Positions 9,601 to 18,223 of a stretch of DNA of 64,000 nt are shown in pieces. The DNA lies in assembly GCF_001263205.1 (NCBI RefSeq), contig NZ_CP012333.1, positions 6,934,501 to 6,998,500 of the forward strand, given 5' to 3'. Both the position numbers and the translations under genes were made by a program. Numbering within the stretch: the first letter of the stretch is position 1; every line of letters begins with the position of its first letter. The DNA comes from Labilithrix luteola (GTDB lineage: Bacteria; Myxococcota_A; Polyangia; Polyangiales; Polyangiaceae). The notes beneath the pieces were generated by a model. The model saw only the letters and a list, made by a program, of their open reading frames with translations, was not told the DNA's origin and ran no database searches.

Positions 9601-11215
9601 CCAGTGTGCGCTCGAGCGCAAGCCGATCGTCGTCACCGAAGTGCCGGCCGACTACGTGGAGATCGCGTCGGGGCTAGGCAAGGCGTCACCGCGGAGCCTC
9701 GTCGTCTATCCGGTTCTCTTCGAGGACCGGGTTCAGGCCGTCATCGAGCTCGCCTCGTTCCACGAGTTTTCGGCGATTCAGCTGAACTTCCTCGAGCAGC
9801 TCACGTTGAGCATCGGCCTTGCGATCAACCTGATCGGAACCAGCATGCGCACCGAGCAGCTGCTCTTGCAGCTCCAGGGGTCGAACGTCGAGCTCGACAG
9901 GCGCAGCAAGGAGCTCGAAGACCGCGCGCTGCTCCTCGAAGCGCGCAACCAGGAGATCGCGCTCGCCAGTCGCTCGCTCGAGGCGAAGTCCGAGGAGCTC
10001 GCGCGCGTCTCCCAGTACAAGTCGCAGTTCCTCACGAACATGTCCCACGAGGTTCGCACACCTCTGAACAGCATGATGATCCTCGCGCAGATGCTGGCCT
10101 CGAACGAGGGCGGCACGTTGACCGAGAAGCAGCAGGAGTGGGCGGCGACGATTCATTCGGCAGGGCGCGACCTGCTCGCACTCATCAACCAGATCCTCGA
10201 TCTCTCGAAGGTGGAGGCGGGGCGCATCGAGACGAACGTCGAGGCTTATCTGCTCTCGTCGGTGCGGGACTTCGCGGAGCGTACGTTCCGTCCGGTGGCC
10301 TTGCAGCGTGGCCTCGACTTCAACGTCAGCATCGCCGCCGGAACGCCCGCGGCGGTGCTCGTCGACAGGCAGTTGCTCGAGCAGATCCTGAAGAACCTGC
10401 TCGCCAACGCGTTCAAGTTCACCGAACACGGGCGTGTCGAGCTGCGCGTGGAGAGGAAAGGAGACTCGCTCGCGTTCGTGGTGGAAGACTCGGGGATCGG
10501 GATTGGTCCGGAACAGCAGGCGAAGATCTTCGAGGCGTTCCAGCAGGCCGACTCGTCGATCACGAGGCGCTACGGTGGTACGGGGCTCGGTTTGACCATC
10601 AGCCGCGAGTACGCGCACGTGCTCGGCGGCGAGATCACCGTGTCGAGCACGCCGGGCTCGGGCAGTACCTTCTCTCTGTCTCTGCCGCTTCCCGAAGAGG
10701 GAGTGAGACGCGTCTTGCCCGAGGGGGCGAGCACGAGCGAACCGACGGTGACGGATGGAGCGCAAGCGCCTCACGAGCTCGTGAAGGCGCCGAGCGCAGA
10801 AATGGCGGAGGTCCTCGCCGGGAAGAAAGTGCTCGTGGTCGAAGACGACGCGCGCAACCTCTACGCCATCACGAGTCTGCTCGAGTCTCAGAACGTGACG
10901 GTGATCGCCGCGTCGAATGCGCGGGAAGCGTTCGTCGCGCTCGAAGCTCACCCGGATACGGATCTGGTGCTCATGGATGTGATGATGCCAGAGGTCGACG
11001 GACTCGAAGCGACGCGGCAGATTCGGTCGATGAAAGCGTTCTCCACGATCCCCATCGTGGCGCTCACGGCGAAGGCCAGCGCGGCCGATCGTGCCGAGTG
11101 CATGGACGCGGGCTGCAACGACTACGTCGTGAAGCCCGTGGAGTTGCGCCCGCTCGTTTCGGTCATGGCTCGCCAGCTCGGGCGCGGGGGACGTGAAGAC
11201 CGAGGCATTTCATGA
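6614..11215 (+). CDS. Cytosolic hybrid histidine kinase with a ten-unit HAMP array (Nik1-like): HAMP array-GAF-HisKA-HATPase-REC
   Basis: The 1533-residue protein has no membrane segment. From about residue 25 to 915 it consists of a HAMP-type unit repeated every 92 residues (276 bases). Two N-terminal units are degenerate; eight are well conserved, each with a QVRxI...GDL core and a GTW(K/R/Q)(D/E)LT segment. A GAF domain (about 945-1080) follows, then HisKA with the phospho-acceptor His1145 in MSHEVRTPLN, an HATPase with N-box (about 1260) and DSGIGIG and GTGLGL motifs, and a receiver domain with Asp1455 in LMDVMMP. Fungal group III kinases (Nik1/Os-1) sense osmotic stress with the same kind of HAMP array; an osmotic or turgor role here is inference. 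ATG 6614 is chosen because GAAGGGAA precedes it; the frame is open much further upstream but antisense-like there. It overlaps the next kinase gene. Confidence 0.95.
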   Translation: MSRHATHTDVSSSKKGRRHGFIDPYSEDRLRSLLEGLRSARRGDFSVRLPASEAHEGLLDEIALAFNALVEQNQAFVSELDRIERSVGVGGRTDDRASFGPASGSWDVATRSVNSLITKMAWPVTEATSVLQSVAEGDLSRDMSLHMDGTPLSGAFGELGRSVRDVVGRLRIVSSSVSQVVREIGVDGKLGTQASVEGLSGTWRVLVDDVNVLASTLSGQVRNIAFVATAISNGDLSQKITVETRGEILELKKAINATVDQLRSFASEVIRVAREVGTEGKLGAQADVRGVSGIWQELTDDVNGLASNLTSQVRNIAQIATAIAKGDLSQKITVEAKGEILELKNTINAMVDQLRTFAGEVTRVAGDVGKEGKLGAQADVRDVSGTWKDLTDTVNMLAGNLTDQVRNIALVSTAIANGDLSKKITVEAKGEILELKNTINGMVDRLQTFSAEVTRVAREVGTEGRLGGQAQVPGLTGTWKDLTENVNVMASNLTNQVRGIAKVVTAVADGDLSQRFVVEAKGEIAAVADTINSMTASLRTFAREVTRVAREVGTEGRLGGQASVPGVAGTWQELTESVNVMASNLTSQVRGIAKVVTAVAGGDLGQRLVLEARGEIAALSDTINDMTDTLRTFTDQVTTVAREVGIEGKLGGQARVPGASGTWKDLTDSVNMLAGNLTNQVRNIALVTTAVANGDLSRKITVEANGEILELKDTVNAMVDQLRTFAAEVTRVAREVGTDGQLGGQARVPGVSGTWKDLTDNVNIMASNLTDQVRGIGQVVTAVAEGDLSKKLVLVAKGEIATLADTINDMTETLRTFSDQVSTVAREVGIEGKLGGQAKVPGATGTWRDLTDNVNQLAANLTTQVRAISEVATAVIQGDLTRNITVEASGEVLGLKDTINQMIENLRDTTRTNEEQDWLKTNLAKFFGVMQGQRRLQSLTEQIMFELTPVVGAQQGAFYLAEREDDRSILRLTSTYAHTSRKHLANEFALGEGLVGQCALERKPIVVTEVPADYVEIASGLGKASPRSLVVYPVLFEDRVQAVIELASFHEFSAIQLNFLEQLTLSIGLAINLIGTSMRTEQLLLQLQGSNVELDRRSKELEDRALLLEARNQEIALASRSLEAKSEELARVSQYKSQFLTNMSHEVRTPLNSMMILAQMLASNEGGTLTEKQQEWAATIHSAGRDLLALINQILDLSKVEAGRIETNVEAYLLSSVRDFAERTFRPVALQRGLDFNVSIAAGTPAAVLVDRQLLEQILKNLLANAFKFTEHGRVELRVERKGDSLAFVVEDSGIGIGPEQQAKIFEAFQQADSSITRRYGGTGLGLTISREYAHVLGGEITVSSTPGSGSTFSLSLPLPEEGVRRVLPEGASTSEPTVTDGAQAPHELVKAPSAEMAEVLAGKKVLVVEDDARNLYAITSLLESQNVTVIAASNAREAFVALEAHPDTDLVLMDVMMPEVDGLEATRQIRSMKAFSTIPIVALTAKASAADRAECMDAGCNDYVVKPVELRPLVSVMARQLGRGGREDRGIS

Positions 11216-13236
11216 TCGAAGACCCCATCACCAACGCCACGCTCGCTCCCGTCAACGTTCTCGTCGTCGATGACCACGCCGAAAGTCGCTCCACGCTTCG
11301 CGCCATCCTCGGCGGACCCACCTATCGCGTCGTGGAGGCGTCGTCGGGCTCCGAGGCGTTGCGACGCCTCCTCGCCGAGGAGTTCGCCGTTCTTCTGATC
11401 GACGTCACGATGCCCGACATGAGCGGTTTCGAGCTGGCGAGCGCGATCCGCGAACGCGAGAAGACGGCGTCCGTGCCGATCCTCTTCATGACCGGACTGG
11501 CGCGCGACATGGATCTCGTGTTCCAGGGGCATCGCGCGGGGACCGTCGACTACGTGACCACGCCTCTCTCGCCGGAGACGGTGCGTGCCAAGGTGGCCGT
11601 GTTCGCGCAGCTCGCGCGCCAGCGGGCTCGGATCGAGTTTCAGGCGGCGCAGCTCGCTTCGGCCTCGGAGAAGGAGAGCGAGCTGCGTCTCGTCGAGCTG
11701 CGTCTCGCGAGCGAACGTCGCTATCGCAAGCTCGCCGACGCCGTTCCCGAGATCATCTGGACGGCGCGCGCCGACGGGTATGCCGACTACTTCAACCGGC
11801 GCTGGTTCGAGTACACGGGGATTTATACCGCCGACGCATCGGAGCGCTGGCTTTCGGTGGTTCATCCGGAAGACATCGAGCGCATTCGTCAGGGCTGGGT
11901 AGTCGCCGTGCGTACGGGAGAGATGTTCGAGCAAGAATGCCGCCTGCGTCGCGCGGACGGAACCTATCGCTGGCACCTTTGCCGGGCGATCCCCGAGAAG
12001 TCTGCGAGTGAAGTGTCGTGGCTCGGAACCTTCACCGACATCGACGATCAAAAACGCGCCTCCCAGCTCCTCGCCGACTTCAAGGGCACACTCGATGCCG
12101 TCCTCGACGCCGTTCTCATCTTCGACGTGAAGACGTGGCGCATCTCGTACGCGAACGAAGGCGCGGCGCTCCTCCTCGGTTACGAGACCGACGAGCTCGC
12201 CAAGATGCACGCCTCCGAGTTCATGACGGAGTACGAGGAGACGCGGCTACGCGAGCTGGCGGCGAAGCTCGAACACGAGGACAAGAGCAGCGTGGCACTG
12301 GAGACCATCTGCAGCACGAAGGACGGGCGCGAGATCCCCGTCGAGTTCTCGTTCCAGCTCGTTCACATCGATCGTGGTCATGTCGTCTCGATCGCCCGCG
12401 ACATCACGGCGCGCAAGCTCGCCGAGGTGGAACGCGAGCAGCTCTATGGTGAGGCGCTCTCGGCGATCAACGCGCGCGACGACTTTCTCTCCATCGCGTC
12501 GCACGAACTACGGAGCCCGCTCTCCTCGTTACAGCTCCTCATCGAGACACTCATGCGTGCGCCAGGCGACTCGGCCTCGCGCGGTACGGACAAGCTCGGC
12601 CTTGCGGCGCGCCAAGTGGAGAAGCTCTCACGGCTCATCTCGGAGCTCATGGACGTCTCGCGCATTTCGGCTGGGCGGCTCCATCTCGAGCTCGAGGATG
12701 ACGTGGACCTCGGCGCCTTGGTCCGCGACGTCGTCACCCGTTTCCGCGAGGACGCCAAGAAGGCGGCCTGCCCGGTCACCCTCGAGGTCGACGAGACGGC
12801 CATTGGACGCTGGGACCGCCTGCGCATGGAGCAGGTCGCCACGAACCTGCTGACGAACGCCTTGAAGTACGGCGCGGGCAAGCCCGTCCGTGTGGTGGTG
12901 CGACGGGACCGGGAGGGGGACTCGGTCCACCTCGAGGTTCGCGACGGTGGCATGGGCATCGCTCCGGAAGATGCCGAAAGGATCTTCGAGCGTTACGAAC
13001 GGACGAGCTCGGCCAAGAAGCACTCGGGCCTCGGCCTGGGCCTCTATATTTTGCGGCAGATCGTCGATGCCCATGGGGGCACCGTCCACGTGGAGAGCGA
13101 GCCGGGCAAGGGCTCGACCTTCATCGTGGATCTCCCGCTGGAGGCCAAGGTTCAGAGGAGCGGGCCTGCTTCCCAGGTCGAGCCCGTCAGTGGTCCGCGA
13201 AGCCCGCGGGGGCAGGGCGTATCCCACTCCGGTTGA
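11212..13236 (+). CDS. Sensor kinase REC-PAS-PAS-HisKA-HATPase
   Basis: The 674-residue protein starts inside the stop of the previous kinase (ATGA overlap), so the two are co-translated. An N-terminal receiver domain (residues 14-130) has the acidic pair Asp20/Asp21, the acceptor Asp64 and Thr94. Its expected lysine of the DYxxKP motif is replaced by Thr117, which suggests altered phosphorylation signalling. Two PAS domains follow (about 165-280, the first PAS_3-like with a PAC segment, and 285-405). HisKA has His431 in ASHELRSPL, and the HATPase shows NALKYG, DGGMGI and GLGLGLYI. No membrane segments are seen. The receiver may accept phosphate from the preceding hybrid kinase, forming a phosphorelay; this is inferred from gene overlap only. 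Confidence 0.93.
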   Translation: MIEDPITNATLAPVNVLVVDDHAESRSTLRAILGGPTYRVVEASSGSEALRRLLAEEFAVLLIDVTMPDMSGFELASAIREREKTASVPILFMTGLARDMDLVFQGHRAGTVDYVTTPLSPETVRAKVAVFAQLARQRARIEFQAAQLASASEKESELRLVELRLASERRYRKLADAVPEIIWTARADGYADYFNRRWFEYTGIYTADASERWLSVVHPEDIERIRQGWVVAVRTGEMFEQECRLRRADGTYRWHLCRAIPEKSASEVSWLGTFTDIDDQKRASQLLADFKGTLDAVLDAVLIFDVKTWRISYANEGAALLLGYETDELAKMHASEFMTEYEETRLRELAAKLEHEDKSSVALETICSTKDGREIPVEFSFQLVHIDRGHVVSIARDITARKLAEVEREQLYGEALSAINARDDFLSIASHELRSPLSSLQLLIETLMRAPGDSASRGTDKLGLAARQVEKLSRLISELMDVSRISAGRLHLELEDDVDLGALVRDVVTRFREDAKKAACPVTLEVDETAIGRWDRLRMEQVATNLLTNALKYGAGKPVRVVVRRDREGDSVHLEVRDGGMGIAPEDAERIFERYERTSSAKKHSGLGLGLYILRQIVDAHGGTVHVESEPGKGSTFIVDLPLEAKVQRSGPASQVEPVSGPRSPRGQGVSHSG

Positions 13237-13293
13237 CCGGCCCTGGTGTTTCGACTAATCCCCCGTCTCCGCGCGGCCTTCCGCATTTTTCCA

Positions 13294-13317
13294 GTGGTCC
13301 GATGAGGACCACGAATT
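13294..13317 (+). terminator. Hairpin between kinase pair and yajC
   Basis: GTGGTCC (13294-13300) and GGACCAC (13306-13312) form a perfect 7-base stem with a GATGA loop, followed by GAATTTTC. The T run is short, so termination strength is uncertain. Confidence 0.5.
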
Positions 13318-13347
13318 TTCGTCGGGTCCGTGTACCCCGGGAGCACC

Positions 13348-13758
13348 ATGTCCCTCTCCTTCTTCCAGAACGTTCAGCCCAAGGCAGGCACTCCTGGCGT
13401 GGCGGAGCCGTCCGGCCCCGCTCAGGGAGGGCAGGCGCCCGCGCCCGCCGGCAGCATGTTCACCATGCTGCTGCCGATCCTCATCCTTGTGCCCTTCCTC
13501 TTCCTGAATTTCCGCAGGCAGAAGAAGGAGCAGCAGCTGCGCGCATCGCTCAAGAAGGGCGATCGGGTCGTGAGCCAGTCCGGCCTCATCGGGGAGCTCA
13601 TCGAGCACGACGACCGCATCGCCAAGGTGAAGATCGCACCGGGCACCAACGTGCAGGTCCTCACGTCGACGCTCTCGCCGTTCGACGCCTCGCCCGGCAA
13701 GTCCGACAAGGACCTCGCCGACCTCAAAGAAGCCAAGGCGACGGCAGACAAGAAATGA
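13348..13758 (+). CDS. yajC: YajC, preprotein translocase subunit
   Basis: This small inner-membrane protein of 136 residues has one hydrophobic segment (MFTMLLPILILVPFLFLNF region, about 33-52) followed by RRQKKEQ and the conserved GDRVVSQSGLIGELIE stretch. YajC associates with SecDF and the SecYEG translocon. The ATG at 13348 is taken because CGGGAG precedes it; an in-frame ATG at 13330 lacks this. It is the first gene of the yajC-secD-secF cluster, 55 bases before secD. A longer than usual Ala/Gly/Pro-rich N-terminus precedes the membrane segment. Confidence 0.95.
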   Translation: MSLSFFQNVQPKAGTPGVAEPSGPAQGGQAPAPAGSMFTMLLPILILVPFLFLNFRRQKKEQQLRASLKKGDRVVSQSGLIGELIEHDDRIAKVKIAPGTNVQVLTSTLSPFDASPGKSDKDLADLKEAKATADKK

Positions 13759-13813
13759 TCCGCGCGGTCCGCCCGTTCTGGTCGCGGCGCTCAGGCCTCT
13801 CACCCCGACATCC

Positions 13814-15826
13814 ATGAGCTCGTCCCGTCGCAACACGCTGATCCTCGCCCTCGCTTGCGCGATTGGCGCTTACCTCTCCTACCGCGCCGACAACTTCTGG
13901 GGCCTCGTCATCCTGGGCCTCGGCGTTGTCTGGGCGCTCATCGGCGCATTGCCGATCATGGATGGCGCGTGGCGCTCCAAGGTCGGTTTCGTCGCCGCGG
14001 TCTTCTTCGGATCGCTGATCGTCCTGTGGCCCACGTTCGAGGGGATGTCCCACGGAGCCATCAAGGCACCGGCGTACGTGAAGGAGCACATCGACTTCGG
14101 CGTCGTGAAGGGCCTCGACCTGCAGGGCGGTCTTCGCCTCGTCTACACGGTCGAAGTCGAAGAAGCGATTCGCGACAAGCGGGACAAGTTCGCCGACCAG
14201 ATGCGCCAGGAGCTCGCCGTCGCGTACGGCATCCACACCGGCGAAGGGCTCTTGAAGCGCGACGAGCTGCAGAAGCTCGAGGAGAAGGTGCACGTCTCGG
14301 CGCCCGAGTCCGCGATGCTTCGCATCAAGTTCAAGGACCCGGCGGACGTCAAGTACATCGACGATCGCTTCGCCAAGAAGTTCAGCGCCGAGCTCGCGCA
14401 GCTGAAGGGTGGTGAGGGCGAGGTCGTCTTCAAGATCCGCTCCGAGATCGAGACGCAGATCCGCGACAAGGCCGTCGCCCAGGCGAAGGACACCGTCAAC
14501 CGCCGCGTCGACGAGCTCGGTCTCCGTGAGGCGAGCGTCACCACGCGTGACGAAGACATCATCGTCGAGGTCCCCGGCCAGGACGAGCGCGCGTTCAACG
14601 AGATCAAGGAGATCATCCGCCGTACCGCGCGTCTCGAGTTCAAGATGCTCGACGACGAAGCGGACTTCTTCGGCAAGATTCCGGAGAGCGAAGTCCCCGC
14701 CTCGGAGGGCATCGAGATCCGCTGGGAGAACGCGCCTGCGGGCCCCGGCAAGAACGTGAAGACCTACTTCGCGCGCATCAACAAGCGCGAAAACGAGTCC
14801 ATGAACGAGACGCTCGAGCGTTTCAAGAAGTGGACGTCGACGCTCAACGTTCCCGACGACCACGTCATCGGCTTCGAGAAGATCGAAGACATGGACGAGG
14901 AGACGGGCAAGTTCGTCGAGAAGGGCTGGCGCACCTTCTACCTGTACTCGCGTGCGGAAGTGACCGGTGAGTACATCACCGATGCACAGCGCGCGGTGAA
15001 CACGCAGAGCGGCATGCCCGAGGTCTACGTCGCCATCACCTTCAGCCCTGCCGGCGCGGACCGCTTCGAAGAGGTCACGGGCGCGAACGTGCAGCGTCGC
15101 TTCGCGATCATCCTCGACGACATCGTCAACTCGGCGCCGGTCATCAAGACGAAGATCGGCGGCGGACACGCCAGCATCACGATGGGTTCGGGCGATCCCG
15201 ACACCCAGCTGAAGAACGCCGAAAAGCTCGAGATGGTGCTTCGCTCCGGCGCGCTCCCCGCGCCGATCACGCCGTCGAACGAGTCGCTCATCGGCCCCAC
15301 GCTCGGCGAAGACGCGATCACGAAGGGTGCGCTCGGCGCCGCGGCTGGCGCGGGCCTCGTCCTCCTCTTCATGCTGTTCTACTACCGCAAGTCAGGCGTC
15401 GTCGCCGACCTGGCGGTTCTCTTCAACCTGCTGCTGCAGCTCGCGATCCTCGCGTCCTTCAGCGGCACGCTCACGCTGCCCGGCATCGCCGGTCTCGCCC
15501 TCTCGATCGGTATCGCCGTCGACGCCAACGTGCTCATCAACGAGCGTATCCGCGAAGAGCTTCGCGCAGGCCGAACGGTCCGCGCGGCGGTCGAAGCCGG
15601 CTACGACAAGGCGTTCTCGGCCATCGTCGACGGTCACGTCACGATCTTCATCTCGGGCCTGATTCTCGCGCAGTACGGCACCGGCCCGGTCAAGGGCTTC
15701 GCCGTCACGCTCATCATCGGCATCGTGGCCAGCCTCTTCACGGGCGTCTTCTGCACGCGCCTCGTGTTCGACTGGTGGGCGCGTGGGGCAAAGGTCAAGC
15801 GACTCAGCGTTGGCGCGGAGTTCTGA
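13814..15826 (+). CDS. secD: SecD, protein translocase subunit
   Basis: The 670-residue RND-type membrane protein has two N-terminal hydrophobic segments, a large periplasmic domain (about 95-470) containing GLDLQGGLRLVY, and five C-terminal membrane segments with the signature GIAVDANVLINERIREEL near 560-577. SecD works with SecF to pull translocating polypeptides from SecYEG using the proton gradient. It is followed 12 bases later by secF, and both are preceded by yajC, the usual order. An extra N-terminal membrane segment pair (residues 7-80) lies before the usual SecD start and is a lineage feature or an extension. Confidence 0.97.
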   Translation: MSSSRRNTLILALACAIGAYLSYRADNFWGLVILGLGVVWALIGALPIMDGAWRSKVGFVAAVFFGSLIVLWPTFEGMSHGAIKAPAYVKEHIDFGVVKGLDLQGGLRLVYTVEVEEAIRDKRDKFADQMRQELAVAYGIHTGEGLLKRDELQKLEEKVHVSAPESAMLRIKFKDPADVKYIDDRFAKKFSAELAQLKGGEGEVVFKIRSEIETQIRDKAVAQAKDTVNRRVDELGLREASVTTRDEDIIVEVPGQDERAFNEIKEIIRRTARLEFKMLDDEADFFGKIPESEVPASEGIEIRWENAPAGPGKNVKTYFARINKRENESMNETLERFKKWTSTLNVPDDHVIGFEKIEDMDEETGKFVEKGWRTFYLYSRAEVTGEYITDAQRAVNTQSGMPEVYVAITFSPAGADRFEEVTGANVQRRFAIILDDIVNSAPVIKTKIGGGHASITMGSGDPDTQLKNAEKLEMVLRSGALPAPITPSNESLIGPTLGEDAITKGALGAAAGAGLVLLFMLFYYRKSGVVADLAVLFNLLLQLAILASFSGTLTLPGIAGLALSIGIAVDANVLINERIREELRAGRTVRAAVEAGYDKAFSAIVDGHVTIFISGLILAQYGTGPVKGFAVTLIIGIVASLFTGVFCTRLVFDWWARGAKVKRLSVGAEF

Positions 15827-15838
15827 GGAAAGACGACG

Positions 15839-17065
15839 ATGGAGCTCTTCAAGCCAGGCAAAGTCTACGACTTCATGAGGGTCCGGAGATTCTGGATCAC
15901 CCTCAGTCTCAGTCTCGCGTTCGCTTCGCTCATCTCGCTCTTCTGGCCCGGCCCGAACTACGGAACGGACTTCCGCGGCGGTACGGAAATCGAGGTCGCG
16001 TTCAAGAAGAAGATCGACAGCTCGGCGGTTCGCCATGCGGTCGTCGCGAGCGGCCAGTTCTCCGAGCCGGACGTCATCGAGGTCCAGGACCCGTCGCATC
16101 CCGCACGCTTCCTCATCCGCGTGCAGGAGATCAGCACCGTCGACGAGCAGACGAAGGAAGCCCTCAAGAAGGCCCTTTGCCTCGGCTTCGAAGGCGCGGC
16201 TGACGACGCGAACTGCCCCGTCAGCGCGCGTGCGACCGAGGTCAAGTTCAGCGCCGGTGGCGACAAGCTCGGTGTTCGCTACGACGTCGAGCCCGATCTC
16301 GCGAAGATCAAGGGGCAGGTCACGTCGATCCCGGGCGTGAAGCTCCGCGCAGGCGGCAGCGACAACCCGCAGGTCGTCAACCCGCGCGACCACCGCGTCG
16401 AGATCCAGCTGCAGAGCAAGGGCGACCAGCTGATGGACGTCCTCAAGCAGCAGCTCGGGCCGGAGGTCGCGCCGGACAGCGCGCTCCGCGTCGAATGGGT
16501 GGGTCCCCGCGCCGGTAAGCAGCTGCGCGACAGCGCACGTAACTCGGTCGCTCTCGCGATCGTGTTCATCATGCTCTACCTCGCGTTCCGCTTCGACCTG
16601 CGCTTCGCACCGGGCGTCGTCATCGCCTGCGTGCACGACGCGCTCGTCGTGCTCGGCGCGTTCGTCCTCTTCAAGAAAGAGGTCACGCTCTCGACCATCG
16701 CCGCCGTCCTCACCATCGTCGGTTACTCGATGAACGACACCGTCGTCGTCTACGACCGTATCCGTGAGAACCTCGGCAAGCACCGCGGCAAGTCCTTCGG
16801 CGACATCATCAACCTGAGCGTCTCCGAAACCCTCTCGCGCACGATTCTCACCAGCGGCGCGACGATGCTCTCCGTTCTCGCCTTCTTCATCTGGGGCACG
16901 GGCGTCATCAAGGACTTCGCCTTCGCGATGGTCGTCGGCATCGTCGCCGGCACCTACTCGAGCATCTACGTGGCCGCCCCGCTCACCGAGTGGATCGACC
17001 GCCGGATGTCCCGCGGCGGCGGAACCACCGCCGTGAAGAAGCGCCTCCGCGCCGCGAAGGCCTGA
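15839..17065 (+). CDS. secF: SecF, protein translocase subunit
   Basis: The 408-residue partner of SecD has an N-terminal membrane segment, a periplasmic domain that begins with GTDFRGGTEIEV, and five C-terminal membrane segments with GYSMNDTVVVYDRIREN near 298-314. It lies 12 bases after secD with AGGAAAG before the ATG. The family match is clear. The region following its stop is filled with palindromic repeats instead of a simple terminator. Confidence 0.97.
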   Translation: MELFKPGKVYDFMRVRRFWITLSLSLAFASLISLFWPGPNYGTDFRGGTEIEVAFKKKIDSSAVRHAVVASGQFSEPDVIEVQDPSHPARFLIRVQEISTVDEQTKEALKKALCLGFEGAADDANCPVSARATEVKFSAGGDKLGVRYDVEPDLAKIKGQVTSIPGVKLRAGGSDNPQVVNPRDHRVEIQLQSKGDQLMDVLKQQLGPEVAPDSALRVEWVGPRAGKQLRDSARNSVALAIVFIMLYLAFRFDLRFAPGVVIACVHDALVVLGAFVLFKKEVTLSTIAAVLTIVGYSMNDTVVVYDRIRENLGKHRGKSFGDIINLSVSETLSRTILTSGATMLSVLAFFIWGTGVIKDFAFAMVVGIVAGTYSSIYVAAPLTEWIDRRMSRGGGTTAVKKRLRAAKA

Positions 17066-17120
17066 ACAGCAAGCAGGGCAAGAGCTAGCTGGCCAAGAGC
17101 TTGCTGGCCAGGTAGCCCGA

Positions 17121-17393
17121 CCCTCAACCCCAACCCTTCTCCCTAAGGGAGAAGGGGGAAGAGGCCCCTCATCCCCAAACCCCTTCTCCCAACGGGAGAA
17201 GGGGTTTGCTGCTGTGGCGCTCGTCACACCAACCTTCGCTGGGTGCATTCTGCATTTATCCGCGGATGCACGCATGAGCTTCCCCCTTCTCCCGGGGGAG
17301 AAGGGGGAAGGGGGATGAGGGCGCGCGGTCTGGCCGCCAAACGCAGAGCTCTTCCGCCCTTCTCCCTTAGGGAGAAGGGCTGGGGATGAGGGT
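17121..17393. repeat. Cluster of four palindromic GGGAGAAGGG elements (REP/BIME-like)
   Basis: Four perfect or near-perfect hairpins occur at 17134-17156, 17177-17207, 17279-17310 and 17356-17380, all built on CCCTTCTCCC/GGGAGAAGGG. Flanking CCTCAnCCCC and its complement GGGGATGAGGG occur outside them in mirrored orientation, so the whole block is also a large inverted repeat. This fills the 369-base gap between secF and the MCE transporter gene. Such elements act as transcription ends or mRNA stabilisers in other proteobacteria. Just before the block (about 17087-17112) a short direct repeat of AGCTnGCTGGCCA occurs. Confidence 0.85.
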
Positions 17394-17434
17394 CGGATCA
17401 ATTTCTTGAAGCCGCGCGTGGTAACGTGCGGGGC

Positions 17435-18223
17435 ATGGCGAGCTCCGAGCCGTTGATTCGCTTCAAAGGCGTCAACAAGGCGTTCGGGCCGAAGACCATC
17501 TACCAGGGTCTGTCGCTCGACATCATGCGCGGGGAGACCATCACCATCCTCGGCGCGTCGGGTAGCGGCAAGAGCGTCATGCTCAAGATGCTCATCGGGC
17601 TCATCGAGGCCGATGGGGGCGAGATCCTCTTCGATGGCAAAGACATCGCGAAGATGGAGGATCAGGGCCTCTACGAGGTGCGTCGGCGTATTGCCTACTT
17701 GTTCCAGGGCGCCGCGCTCTTCGACTCGCTGACGGTCGGCGAGAACGTCGCGTACGGTCTGCGTGAGCAGAACTGGAATACGATGTCGGACCAGGAGATC
17801 CGCGGGCGTGTCGCGCAGTCTCTCGAGATGGTCGGCTTGCCGGGCATCGAGGAGATGCGACCGAGCGACCTCTCGGGCGGTATGAAGAAGCGCGTGGGCC
17901 TGGCGCGCACCCTGGCGCTACAGCCGGAGGTGATTCTCTATGACGAGCCGACGACGGGTCTCGATCCGATCAACACGGCGCGCATCAATCACCTCATCGT
18001 CGGCATCAAACGTTCACTCGGTCTGACGAGCCTGGTCGTCACCCATGACATGGGAACGGCCTTTACCGTGTCGGACCGCCTTGTCATGGTCGGGAAACAC
18101 CGAGTTCTCATGAAGGGCACACCGGACGACTTCCGGCGTACCGAAAACACCTACGTTCGCGACTTCATCGACGGCAAGGCGCCGGAAGTCGAGGACGTCA
18201 ACGTGCTACTGTCAACGTCGTGA
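17435..18223 (+). CDS. MCE/Mla-type ABC transporter ATPase (MlaF-like)
   Basis: This 262-residue ATPase has all ABC motifs: Walker A GASGSGKS (about 35-42), Q-loop in LFQGAALF, signature LSGGMKKRV and Walker B VILYDEPTTGLD, then the switch His in VTHD. The LSGGMKKRV signature with FDSLTVGENVAY is typical of the MlaF/Ttg2A group that powers lipid transport between the inner and outer membranes. The ATG at 17435 is chosen over one nine bases upstream-like reading because GCGGGG precedes it. It overlaps the MCE protein gene by four bases. No MlaE-type permease gene is adjacent in this window, so the permease is probably encoded elsewhere. Confidence 0.9.
   Translation: MASSEPLIRFKGVNKAFGPKTIYQGLSLDIMRGETITILGASGSGKSVMLKMLIGLIEADGGEILFDGKDIAKMEDQGLYEVRRRIAYLFQGAALFDSLTVGENVAYGLREQNWNTMSDQEIRGRVAQSLEMVGLPGIEEMRPSDLSGGMKKRVGLARTLALQPEVILYDEPTTGLDPINTARINHLIVGIKRSLGLTSLVVTHDMGTAFTVSDRLVMVGKHRVLMKGTPDDFRRTENTYVRDFIDGKAPEVEDVNVLLSTS

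Noticed and set aside
13724..15169. 481-residue minus-strand frame under secD
   Set aside because: Antisense shadow of a firmly identified gene.
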